Shown: in pieces, positions 31,905 to 40,051 of the stretch
Layout: every line of letters begins with the position of its first letter
Position numbering within the stretch: the first letter of the stretch is position 1
Position numbers and translations under genes: made by a program
From: an uncultured Clostridia bacterium
GTDB taxonomy: Bacteria > Bacillota > Clostridia > Christensenellales > Aristaeellaceae
Direction: 5' to 3'
Length of the DNA stretch: 40,195 nucleotides
Assembly (NCBI GenBank): GCA_946408995.1
Contig: CAMJUL010000033.1
Coordinates: forward strand, 1-40,195
Notes under the pieces: model-generated
What the model saw: the letters and a program-made list of their open reading frames with translations, nothing else
What the model was told of the DNA's origin: nothing
Database searches by the model: none

Positions 31905-34037
31905 ATGGTTACAATCACCATCAACGGCTTCCCCGTGCAGGTGCAGGAAGGGGCCAACGTGCTCACCTGCGCGCTGGATAACGGCATCTATATCCCGCAT
32001 CTGTGCCACCATAAGGATTTGTCCCCTCTGGGCTCCTGCCGGCTGTGCATCGTGGAGGTGGAGGGGCAGCCAGGCGTTACGCCCGCCTGCACCCTGAAAG
32101 CGAAAGAGGGCCTCTCCATCCGCACGGAAAACGAAGAGATCAAGCGCCTGCGGAGGCTGGCCCTGGAATTGCTCCTCACCGCCCATCCGGAGGACTGCTC
32201 CACCTGTCCCAAATACGGCAATTGCGAATTGCAGACCCTGATCCAGTACATCGGTCCCAAGACCGGCCGGATGAAGCTGCGCTCCAAGGGCTTCAAACCC
32301 GTCGAGGACAATCCTCTGCTGATCCACGATATGGATCGCTGCGTGCTCTGCGGCCGCTGTGTAAGGGCCTGCAATGAGCTGAGGGGCGTTCATGTGCTGC
32401 ATTATTTGAAAAAGGATATGGAAAGCTACGTGGGCACGCTCCACGGAAAGCTCCTCAAGGACGCGGACTGCCGCTTCTGCACCGCCTGCGCCGCCGTGTG
32501 CCCCACCGGTACCATCCGGGACAAGCTCACCGAAGCCCAGAAGCAAAAAAGCGCGGAGGATCGGCTGGTGCCCTGCCGGGCGGAATGCCCCGCCCATACC
32601 GACGTGCCCCGGTACATCCGATTCGTGAAGGAAGGAAACTGGGACGCCGCCGCTGCCGTGATCCGGGAAAAGTCCCCCTTCCCGCATACCCTGGGCCTCA
32701 TTTGTACCCGAGCTTGCGAACTGGGCTGCAAGCGGAACATGGTGAACGAATCGCCCCTTTCCATCCGCAATATCAAGCGCTGCGCCGCAGAACGCGATAC
32801 CGGCTCTCACTGGCGAGGCAAGGGGAAGCAGCTGCCCGATACAGGAAAAAAGGTCTGCGTGATCGGCGCGGGCCCGGCAGGCCTTACCGCCGCCTATTAT
32901 CTGCGCAAGCAGGGCCATGCCGTTACCGTCAAGGAAGCGCTGCCGCTGCCCGGCGGCATGCTGTCTTACGGCATCCCCGCCTATCGGCTGCCCAGGCAGG
33001 TGGTGGCGGATGAAATCCAGGTGATCCGCGACGCCGGCGTGGTGATCGAAACCGGTGCCGAGGTGGATCGCCCCGGGGAACTGATACCGGAATACGACGC
33101 CGTGCTGATGGCCATTGGCTCCCACAGCGGCGTTCGTCTGCCCATCCCCGGCAGCGATTTGCCGGGCGTGCTGCTGAACATCGATTTCCTGCGCAGCGCC
33201 GCCATGGGCAGGGAAACGGGCCTGGGACGGCGCGTGATCGTGCTGGGCGGCGGCAACGTGGCCTTCGACTGCGCCCGCACCGCCAAGCGCCTGGGCGCGG
33301 GGGAAATCCATGTGGCCTGCCTGGAAGCGCGGGATCAAATGACGGCCGACGAGGAAGAGATCACCCAGGCCCAGGAGGAAGGGATTTTTGTACACCCCGC
33401 CCAGACCTTTGAAAGAATCACTGGCGAAAGCTGCGTCACCGGCGTGGACTTTATGGACGTGCTGTCCTTTTCCTTCGATGAAAACCATCGGGCCATGATC
33501 CGCAAAGCGCCGGATTCCCTGCACCACATCAATGCCGATACCGTGATTTTCGCCACGGGGCAGCGGCCCCGGATTACCTCCGACGCGGGGCTGGCCCTGG
33601 GACGGGGCAATTCCATCGCTGTGCGGGATATGGAAACGGATCTTTCCGCGTCAAGCCCTGGGATTTTCGCTGCGGGGGACTGCGTCTACGGCACCAAGTC
33701 CGTCATTCAGGCCATCGAATCCGGCCGGCGCGCCGCCAGCCAGATCGACCGGTATCTGGGCGGCGACGGGGATATTAACGAAACGCTGGCCCCGGCTCAG
33801 CATCCCGATCCGCACATTGGCTGCGTGCCCGGCTTCGGGTATCTGGAAAGGAAGGAACCCGCCGTTCATCCCGCCGAAGAAAGGCAAAACAATTTCAATC
33901 CCTTTGATCAGGGCCTTTCCGAATGCGATGCCTGCGAAGAAGCCGGCCGCTGCCTGCAATGCGATTTGCGGCTGCAAATCGATAAACCCCATTTGTGGGG
34001 CGATTATGCCAACGGAACGGAAGGGAGGAATAACTGA
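31905..34037 (+). CDS. NuoG-like iron-sulfur / GltD-type NAD(P)H oxidoreductase fusion
   Basis: A 710-residue electron-transfer protein. Residues 1-75: 2Fe-2S ferredoxin domain (Cys34, 45, 48, 62). About 94-107: NuoG His-Cys3 cluster site (His94, Cys98, 101, 107). About 146-199: two 4Fe-4S clusters (Cys146, 149, 152, 156; Cys189, 192, 195, 199). From about 220: the GltD-type part with its N-terminal Cys motif, FAD site GAGPAG at 321-326 and a second nucleotide site VIVLGGGNVAFD. It takes electrons from NAD(P)H and passes them through iron-sulfur centres. ATG 31905 has AAAGGAGG upstream. It resembles NADH-linked formate dehydrogenase and hydrogenase subunits, but no such catalytic subunit is nearby. 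Confidence 0.82.
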   Translation: MVTITINGFPVQVQEGANVLTCALDNGIYIPHLCHHKDLSPLGSCRLCIVEVEGQPGVTPACTLKAKEGLSIRTENEEIKRLRRLALELLLTAHPEDCSTCPKYGNCELQTLIQYIGPKTGRMKLRSKGFKPVEDNPLLIHDMDRCVLCGRCVRACNELRGVHVLHYLKKDMESYVGTLHGKLLKDADCRFCTACAAVCPTGTIRDKLTEAQKQKSAEDRLVPCRAECPAHTDVPRYIRFVKEGNWDAAAAVIREKSPFPHTLGLICTRACELGCKRNMVNESPLSIRNIKRCAAERDTGSHWRGKGKQLPDTGKKVCVIGAGPAGLTAAYYLRKQGHAVTVKEALPLPGGMLSYGIPAYRLPRQVVADEIQVIRDAGVVIETGAEVDRPGELIPEYDAVLMAIGSHSGVRLPIPGSDLPGVLLNIDFLRSAAMGRETGLGRRVIVLGGGNVAFDCARTAKRLGAGEIHVACLEARDQMTADEEEITQAQEEGIFVHPAQTFERITGESCVTGVDFMDVLSFSFDENHRAMIRKAPDSLHHINADTVIFATGQRPRITSDAGLALGRGNSIAVRDMETDLSASSPGIFAAGDCVYGTKSVIQAIESGRRAASQIDRYLGGDGDINETLAPAQHPDPHIGCVPGFGYLERKEPAVHPAEERQNNFNPFDQGLSECDACEEAGRCLQCDLRLQIDKPHLWGDYANGTEGRNN

Positions 34038-35200
34038 TGGAAAAGCAGCAAGCACTGGCCTTGATTGAACGGCTGTCCGTTCAGGAATTCGGACTGTTTC
34101 CCGCCTCCCTGTGCGCCATGATCCGGGAAAAGCGCGCCGCGGAAAAGCTGATCTGCGCCCTCAATAACGCGGACACCGACGGCCCGCTGCTGACGCTGCT
34201 GACCCGAAAGCCCCAGGCGGTTTTCGGGGGCATGGCGCTGGCGGCGGACGCTCTGGGCGCTGAGGAAAAGGAACTGTATCTGCCCGAATACGCGGCGAAT
34301 CTGGAAGAAGCCCTGCGGGCAGAGACGCAGGCGGCCGGCATCACCCTTCGGGTGGGCTTGGTGGACGTAAGGGAAAACGAAAACAATCTGATCTGCCACA
34401 TTGTCACCATGGCGAACTTGGGCGAAAAGCTCCAGGGCAAGTATGTGGAAGGCGTTTATGTTTCCGTGAACGGCGGCACCCTGCTGAAGCTGCCGGGAGA
34501 AACGAAGCTGTCCTCCCTGGCGGAAAACGTCCGGGCCGTTCAGATCGGCTACGCCCTGTATTCCCCGGAAGCGCTGGAAATGACCCTGGCCCAGGCCCAT
34601 CCGGAAAACGGCGTGATCCGCGCCTTCACCGCGGAGGATTGCGTGATCGACGCCGTGCAGAAGCAATTGTTCGCCTGCAAAAAGCAAAGCTGCGGCAAGT
34701 GCGTATTCTGCCGGGAGGGAATCAATCAATTGGAATTCCTGCATCGGGAAATCATCCAAGGCCGGGGCAAGGCGGAGGCTCTCCCGCTGGCCCAGGAAAT
34801 CGGCCAGGCCATGGGGTTTTCCTGCGTCTGCTCTCTGGGTCTCCACGCGGCAGAGCTGGCGCTTTCCGCCCTCAAAACCGTTCCCGCGGAGTACGAGGCC
34901 CATATCAGGCACCACAATTGCCCCGCCCATATCTGTAAGGCATTCCAGAAGGTTTATGTGATCCCGCAGCGGTGCACCGGCTGCACCGCCTGCATGGCCG
35001 CCTGCCCCGCGGACGCCATGGACGGTGCCAAGGGCTACATTCACGTGGTGGCGGATTTCCTGTGTACCCGCTGCGGCGCGTGTATCCCCGCCTGCCCGGA
35101 AAGCGCCATCGTGAAAACCGCCGGCGCCGCGCCCAAGCTGCCGGATCGCATGATGCGCGTCGGCCGCTTCAAAGGCGCTTCAGGCGCTTGCGGTCTGTGA
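34037..35200 (+). CDS. NuoF-like iron-sulfur protein lacking the FMN/NADH domain
   Basis: A 387-residue protein. Residues 50-200 resemble the SLBB-region part of NuoF in outline (AVFGGMALAADALGAEEKEL), but the FMN and NADH glycine motifs of NuoF are missing. The NuoF-type cluster is present at Cys219, 222, 225 (QSCGKCVFCREG) with Cys263 or 265. Two ferredoxin-type 4Fe-4S clusters follow (Cys313, 316, 319, 323 and Cys343, 346, 349, 353). It would receive electrons from the preceding fusion, not directly from NADH, and deliver them to the flavoprotein reductase. Its start overlaps the previous stop by one base. It is the last gene of the cluster. Confidence 0.75.
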   Translation: MEKQQALALIERLSVQEFGLFPASLCAMIREKRAAEKLICALNNADTDGPLLTLLTRKPQAVFGGMALAADALGAEEKELYLPEYAANLEEALRAETQAAGITLRVGLVDVRENENNLICHIVTMANLGEKLQGKYVEGVYVSVNGGTLLKLPGETKLSSLAENVRAVQIGYALYSPEALEMTLAQAHPENGVIRAFTAEDCVIDAVQKQLFACKKQSCGKCVFCREGINQLEFLHREIIQGRGKAEALPLAQEIGQAMGFSCVCSLGLHAAELALSALKTVPAEYEAHIRHHNCPAHICKAFQKVYVIPQRCTGCTACMAACPADAMDGAKGYIHVVADFLCTRCGACIPACPESAIVKTAGAAPKLPDRMMRVGRFKGASGACGL

Positions 35201-35481
35201 TAAGAAAGCATGAGGACAAGAAAACATCGCTGAAGAAACGAATGAGGCGATGCTTTACGCCGGCGCCCTGCGCAGGAATGTCCTCCCGCCGCTGATGGCG
35301 CGTCTGAACGCAAAGAACACCCCCGGTGTGAACATGATGCGGTCAAAGCCGCGATCATGACACACGCAGGGGGTGTTCTTTTCCTGTCCGCTTATCCGAG
35401 CAAGCCGGACAGTGGAAGGATTTGCGGATTCGGGCCTGAAATGGGAATCTTTTCAAAGAAGCTCCCGCTGTTTTCTATCGG
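35201..35481. other. Intergenic region after the cluster
   Basis: A 281-base gap between convergent genes. It contains an open plus-strand frame without a start codon (35214-35360, protein-like composition, for example EETNEAMLYAGALRRN), an imperfect CATCGC/GCGATG pair at 35225-35252, and a 12-base-pair inverted repeat at its centre. It may contain the tail of a lost gene. Confidence 0.4.
35313..35382. terminator. Long-loop terminator between convergent transcripts
   Basis: AAGAACACCCCC (35313-35324) pairs perfectly with GGGGGTGTTCTT (35369-35380) and is followed by TTTT on the plus strand. The loop is 44 bases. It can serve the plus-strand cluster and, less well, the minus-strand gene. Confidence 0.6.
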
Positions 35482-35988
35482 TTACTGCCACATCAGCACA
35501 TGCGAACCGGCGGAAACGGCTCCAAAGGAAATGAGACTCCCGGCCGTGGATAAAACGGTCACCATGACCTGATACGCATCAAACAGCGTCCCGAATGTTT
35601 CAGCAGTGGACGCTTCGTATTCTTCCAGCATCCCAAAGAGATCCCCGATGGTCCGAATGGCCGTTTCACCCATGTACTGCGCATCCGGGACGGACGGAAC
35701 CCCCGTACCGATGATGCTGATCGTGATCTGCGGATGCTCATTTTCCTGGGCGGCTGGCTGGACTTCAACCGTCGCCTGGGCCACGCCGACAATCTCCAGG
35801 ATCTTCCGCACGGATTCATCAAACAGCGATTCTTTGATATACTTCCCGTTTTCGTCGAGCAGCAAGCCGACTTCGCCTGTATAGGTAGTGATTCCTTCCT
35901 CATCAGGCTGCGGCAGCTTTGCGTTTTCCGCGGCGGCGCACACAGCCAGCATCAGCAAAACCAGCGCCAGGCAAAGAACCTTCTTCAT
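35482..35988 (-). CDS. Small secreted protein of unknown function
   Basis: A 168-residue protein with a signal peptide (KKVLCLALVLLMLAVCAAA). A Cys at the end of the hydrophobic segment could also act as a lipobox (LAVC), so it may be lipid-anchored. The mature domain has an acidic start, a central strand-rich part (ATVEVQPAAQENEHPQITIS) and a hydrophobic C-terminal end (VMVTVLSTAGSLISFGAV). I know no family. The start is supported by GAGAGGAG. It lies downstream of a terminator for the GH3 gene, so it likely has its own promoter. Confidence 0.55.
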   Translation of the reverse strand: MKKVLCLALVLLMLAVCAAAENAKLPQPDEEGITTYTGEVGLLLDENGKYIKESLFDESVRKILEIVGVAQATVEVQPAAQENEHPQITISIIGTGVPSVPDAQYMGETAIRTIGDLFGMLEEYEASTAETFGTLFDAYQVMVTVLSTAGSLISFGAVSAGSHVLMWQ

Positions 35989-36028
35989 GGACTTCTCCTC
36001 TCTTATTCTGGACAGTCATCAGCAAAAG

Positions 36029-36058
36029 CACGGTCAGGGAACAGAATCCCTGACCGTG
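36029..36058 (-). terminator. Terminator of the secreted GH3 gene
   Basis: A perfect 11-base-pair stem (36029-36039 with 36048-36058), 8-base loop, followed on the minus strand by CTTTTGC. It ends the GH3 transcript before the small secreted protein gene. Confidence 0.75.
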
Positions 36059-36128
36059 ACAGAGAATGGGATTCGACGGACCTGAGGCCCTTTCCCCTGC
36101 AGGAGGAAAGCACGGCCTGAAGATCTGC

Positions 36129-39100
36129 TTACTTGATGACCTCGATGTAGTTCACCGTGGGGCCGACAGCCTCGGTGAAGGAACCGACGTTATAAGCGCT
36201 CATATCCTCACCGGTGGCGGCGGCGTATTCATCCAGCACTTCCTGCCACTGGAGGGAACGCATGGACACGGTCAGCACCCGCTTCACGGCCTTCTGGAGA
36301 TCCGCCAGGCTGAGGGTGTTATAGTCCGGCTGGCCCAGCATGTTGGTGCCCACGGTGATGGCGTGATCCTGATAATAGGGCGCGTAGTTGGTGTTGTCAT
36401 TGTTGGAAACCTGCACCAGCTTGTAGGTGATGGTCACGGTGCCATCCCCGTTTCGGACGAAGGAAGCGGAGCCCTCTTCCTGCAAGGCGGTCACAAGTTC
36501 TTCAACGGTCTTATCCTCGAACGCGTTTCTGCCCATGACGGTGCGCACGGAGGTGGCAAACGCTTCTTCGGTTGTGGTCACCTTGTATTCCGCGCCGTTG
36601 GGATCGGGCCGGTAGTCGCCCCAGTTAATGAGCAGATTGCGCCAGGTGAAGGCGCCGCCGCCAAAGACGCGCTGCAGGGGCGTGGTGGTGGGATAGCCGC
36701 CGTCGATGGCGATGCCGTTTTCATCAAAGGCGATGTCCGGGGCATAATCAGAAATATAGGGCACAATGGCGGTGGGGCCATAGTTGCCGGGCATGGGCAG
36801 ATCGTTGCCGGCGTGCATCGCCATGGCGTCGGTCATGCCGCCGGAGCCGTGCCAGTCCGTCATCACCAGGCCGCCGAAGCCCCATTCGGTGCGAAGAATG
36901 TCTTCCAGCATTTCCGTGTCGTTGGCTGCGGACGCGCCGTTGATCAGGTTATAGCTGGTCATAATGCCCATGGGATTGGAGATCTTCACAGCGGTTTCAA
37001 ACTGCTTCAGATAGATTTCGCGGAGCGCGCGCTCCGTCGCCACGTCGTTGGAATTGTCGCGGCTGTTTTCCTGGTTGTTGCCGGCGAAATGCTTCAGGGT
37101 CACGCCCACGCCGGCGCTGGCCTGAACGCCCAGGGTGGTATAGCCGCCGGTCATACCAGCCACCAGAGGATCTTCGGAATAATACTCGAAATTACGGCCG
37201 CACAGGGGGTTCCTGTGGATGTTCATGCCGGGGGCCAGCCATTCGGTGACGCCGTAACGGCTCATTTCCTTGCCTACATAGATACCCATCAGGTACGCCA
37301 GATCGGTATTCCAGGTCTGGGCGATCATGGTGCCCACGGGATAGGCGGTGCAGTACTGATAGCAATCCTCGCCGTTCTGATTCGTGTAATGCTGGGTAAT
37401 GCGCACGCCCGCGGGGCCATCGGCGTTGGTCATGGTGGGAATGGCGCGGGAATAGCGGTACAGAGCGACGGACTGGCCCGCCTGGCCGTCAATGACTTCG
37501 GAACGGATATAGTCGATGACGTCCTTCATTTCGGGGATTTCCACCGTGCCGTATTGGAGCTGGAACTGGGCGCCTTCGCCGCCCTCGACGATGTTCGCCA
37601 TTTCGATCAGATCCAGGCCGGAGATGAACTGCTCCAGGGTGATGTCGCCCTTCTGCACGTCGATCAGGGTATAGTATTCGGCGGTGCCGTCCTCTTCGCT
37701 GCCGCTCTTGACGCGGTAGTTGATCAGCTCGCCGTTTTCATCCCGGAACTCCATGCGGTTGATCTTGTATTCCTGGCCAACCGCGAAGTCAAAGCCCACT
37801 TCGCCGATGGCGTCGCTGTCCGTGGTGGCGGAAACATAGGCGGGCACGTCGGCGGCTGTGGGATTCACGCCCTTTTCGGCGTAGGGATTCTTCGTGACGA
37901 TGTCGGCCGCAGCCAGACGGATGGCGATGGGAGCGTCCTTGCCGCCCTCCAGGCTCTTGCCATCCTTGTTTTCCGCCAGGAAAGCGTCATGGAATTCATG
38001 CCACTGCTTCACGTTGCCTTCCTGGGTAACGGTATCGGCATACTGTCCACTGGTACCGGCGGGATACACGCCGAAGCGGTCCAGGGCCATCTTGGTGGCC
38101 AGCTGTTCGGTCACGGCGTCCGCGTCCAGGTTAATGACGGCGGCGGGAACCGTGTTCCGGGAGCTGTTGCCCACGCGGATGATGTAATCGCCCGCTTCCA
38201 GTATGTACGCCGCGGCATCCTCATCATAGGAGGACATTTCAGCGGTCTGGAAGGTGATGGTCAGGGTCTGGCTTTCGCCGGGGGCGATCTCGTCGGTCTT
38301 GCCGTAGGCGATCAGCTCCTGATAGGGCTTCAGGATGCGGCCTTCGGGGGCGGAGAAATAGATTTCCACCACTTCCTTGCCCGCCGCGTCGCCGGTGTTG
38401 GTGACGGTGGCGGTGACGGCCACGCGCTCAGCGTCCGCTTTCACGTCGTCCACGGCGATGTCGAAGGTGGTGTAGCTCAGGCCGTAGCCGAAGTCATACA
38501 GGATCTTGTCCGCCGCGAAGGTATCGAAATAACGGTAGCCCACGAAGATGTCATCGTAGTAGAATTCCACCTTGTCAGCCCAGGGGTCGTCCGGGTTGAT
38601 GTTGCTGAAATACTTGCTGGAGGGCCAGGCTTCATAGCTGGTCGCCCAGGTATCCACCAGCTTGCCGCAGGGATTGGTTTCGCCGTTGAGCACGGATACG
38701 ATGGCATCCCCCGCCAGCTCGCCGGGGTTGGATACCAGCACCAGGGCGTCCGCACCGGATTCGGCAAACCAGCTGGCGTCGCAGTTGATCACGTTCAGCA
38801 GCACCACCAGCTTATCAAACGCCTCGGCCAGCTTCTTGATGTTGGCCAGCTCGTTTTCGGACAGATAGTAGTCGCCCTGTACGCCGCGGTCAGAACCCTC
38901 GCCGGAATTTCTGCGAATGCTGTAGAAAGCGGTGTCGGTTTTCGCGGCCATGGCGGCCAATTCCTCATCGGTGAGATATTCAGCGATGATCGGATCCTGC
39001 GACATGTCGCGGACGGAGCGGGAGACCTCCGACAGCGCGTCCAGGTGATCCTTCGTCAGCACGTTGTAGCCCGCGTTCACGAAGCCATCCAGAATGGTGG

Positions 39101-39431
39101 TGGCCACGGCGGAGCCTTCCACAACGGTGCCATCCGCATAGACGATGCGGTTGTTCACGCTGCCGGAGCCGCCGCCGCCCTTGACCGTGGAGATGGTGGC
39201 CAGGCCGAACAGGGCCACATCGCCTTCCTTGGCGATCGGAAGCGCGCCGTTGTTGTTTTCCAGCAGAACCACGCCCTCCTTGGCGATCTGCAGGGAAACC
39301 TGCGCGGCTTCAATTTCAGCGTCCGTTATCTCGGACGTCTTTTGAGGGTTGCTGTACGAGAAACCGGGCGTTACGAGAACGCTGGAAACCATCACCAGCG
39401 CCAGCAGGAAAGCCATCAGTTTTCTTTTCAT
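36129..39431 (-). CDS. Secreted permuted GH3 glycoside hydrolase
   Basis: A 1100-residue glycoside hydrolase family 3 enzyme with signal peptide (KRKLMAFLLALVMVSSVLV). The domain order is permuted: GH3 C-terminal domain first (AKEGVVLLENNNGALPI), fibronectin-III-like domain (after YGLSYTTFDIAV), then the barrel. The barrel contains NADGPAGVRI, YSEDPLVAGM, KHFAGNNQENSRD and the nucleophile GGLVMTDWHGSG (Asp near residue 860). Unlike the GH3 at 10600 it has no C-terminal membrane helix, so it is released or wall-bound. I use ATG 39431 after GGGAGG. The substrate is probably a beta-linked glucose, xylose or similar sugar on an oligosaccharide or plant glycoside. Confidence 0.88.
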   Translation of the reverse strand: MKRKLMAFLLALVMVSSVLVTPGFSYSNPQKTSEITDAEIEAAQVSLQIAKEGVVLLENNNGALPIAKEGDVALFGLATISTVKGGGGSGSVNNRIVYADGTVVEGSAVATTILDGFVNAGYNVLTKDHLDALSEVSRSVRDMSQDPIIAEYLTDEELAAMAAKTDTAFYSIRRNSGEGSDRGVQGDYYLSENELANIKKLAEAFDKLVVLLNVINCDASWFAESGADALVLVSNPGELAGDAIVSVLNGETNPCGKLVDTWATSYEAWPSSKYFSNINPDDPWADKVEFYYDDIFVGYRYFDTFAADKILYDFGYGLSYTTFDIAVDDVKADAERVAVTATVTNTGDAAGKEVVEIYFSAPEGRILKPYQELIAYGKTDEIAPGESQTLTITFQTAEMSSYDEDAAAYILEAGDYIIRVGNSSRNTVPAAVINLDADAVTEQLATKMALDRFGVYPAGTSGQYADTVTQEGNVKQWHEFHDAFLAENKDGKSLEGGKDAPIAIRLAAADIVTKNPYAEKGVNPTAADVPAYVSATTDSDAIGEVGFDFAVGQEYKINRMEFRDENGELINYRVKSGSEEDGTAEYYTLIDVQKGDITLEQFISGLDLIEMANIVEGGEGAQFQLQYGTVEIPEMKDVIDYIRSEVIDGQAGQSVALYRYSRAIPTMTNADGPAGVRITQHYTNQNGEDCYQYCTAYPVGTMIAQTWNTDLAYLMGIYVGKEMSRYGVTEWLAPGMNIHRNPLCGRNFEYYSEDPLVAGMTGGYTTLGVQASAGVGVTLKHFAGNNQENSRDNSNDVATERALREIYLKQFETAVKISNPMGIMTSYNLINGASAANDTEMLEDILRTEWGFGGLVMTDWHGSGGMTDAMAMHAGNDLPMPGNYGPTAIVPYISDYAPDIAFDENGIAIDGGYPTTTPLQRVFGGGAFTWRNLLINWGDYRPDPNGAEYKVTTTEEAFATSVRTVMGRNAFEDKTVEELVTALQEEGSASFVRNGDGTVTITYKLVQVSNNDNTNYAPYYQDHAITVGTNMLGQPDYNTLSLADLQKAVKRVLTVSMRSLQWQEVLDEYAAATGEDMSAYNVGSFTEAVGPTVNYIEVIK

Positions 39432-39470
39432 TCCGAAATCCTCCCTTTCATATTCAAGCATGTCATGTGT

Positions 39471-39542
39471 TCAGCCTGTCCATTTCTCGGCCTTGATGGC
39501 CAAGGAGCCGTTATATGCAGCCGACCGATGAGCCCCGGTCAG
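39471..39542 (-). other. Possible CTG-initiated leader peptide upstream of GH3
   Basis: On the minus strand a perfect Shine-Dalgarno AGAAAGGAGGTG (39558-39547) is six bases from a CTG that opens a 23-codon frame ending in TGA at 39471, 40 bases before the GH3 start. No ATG or GTG has better spacing. It may be a leader peptide, a remnant, or simply a chance match to the 16S tail. Confidence 0.35.
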
Positions 39543-39591
39543 GGAACACCTCCTTTCTGAAAGCCGGCTGTCGCGTTCCGTCTGCGGAGCG

Positions 39592-39604
39592 TTGAAAACG
39601 CTTG
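39592..39604. promoter_or_regulatory. Catabolite-repression-like operator (cre)
   Basis: TTGAAAACGCTTG matches the cre2 consensus WTGAAARCGYTTW at 12 of 13 positions and lies about 160 bases upstream of the secreted GH3 start. CcpA or another LacI-family regulator could bind here to repress the enzyme when easy sugars are present. Confidence 0.5.
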
Positions 39605-39943
39605 ACGATTGATTCCCTGTTCCCGCGATCCTTGTCCGGGAAACAAACGCGATGCGAAATGAACAGACAGATACCGTCTTAACGATTGCCGAAAAGCACC
39701 GGTTCTGCGCCGCCTGAAAGCCGCCGCCCGCTGTTTTTCGCTTATCGAACACCGTATTACCATATAATCGGAAACCCGGCTTGTCTATGCTTTTGCCCGC
39801 ATCTGTCGGAATGGCGTCTTCAAAAACAATTGAAGCAATGTTTTCGACAAATGGAGACAGAAAGCTATTCGCAGGAGACCTGCAATGTATATACTGAAAC
39901 GGTCTTCTGAAAAACACGACGCTTAAAAATGGGAGTGAAACAG

Positions 39944-40039
39944 ATGAAAGGTGATTATTTCAGAGAGGAAGAAGATTTGGGATATCATACTATGGAAAAC
40001 CAAGTAAGTTTTTGTCAAGCTTTAGATAATACGAGATAG
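39944..40039 (+). CDS. Short hypothetical protein
   Basis: A 31-codon frame (MKGDYFREEEDLGYHTMENQ, then 11 more residues) preceded by GGGAGTGAAACAG. It is acidic and has no recognisable domain. The stop TAG is part of TAGGAGG, which would serve as ribosome site for a GTG at 40052, so it may be the first gene of a coupled pair running out of the window. The sequence here is A/T-rich, unlike the cluster to the left. Coding status is uncertain. Confidence 0.35.
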   Translation: MKGDYFREEEDLGYHTMENQVSFCQALDNTR

Positions 40040-40051
40040 GAGGCTCTTCAA

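Larger units (their letters stand above)
39432..39943. other. Upstream region of the secreted GH3 gene
   Basis: A 512-base non-coding stretch. It holds the orphan Shine-Dalgarno and CTG frame (39471-39558), the cre-like site (39592-39604) and presumably the GH3 promoter, which I could not place with confidence. Composition becomes clearly more A/T-rich after about 39740. Confidence 0.5.

Noticed and set aside
29327-31987. A very long (886-residue) minus-strand frame opposite the oxidoreductase and flavoprotein genes
   Set aside because: It is a shadow of high-GC codon bias on the plus strand. The translated sequence is rich in His, Gly and Val without domains, while the plus frames show clear families.
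36066-39560. A 1164-residue plus-strand frame opposite the secreted GH3
   Set aside because: It mirrors the GH3 coding strand. Its composition (His, Gly, Val repeats) and lack of motifs show it is antisense noise.
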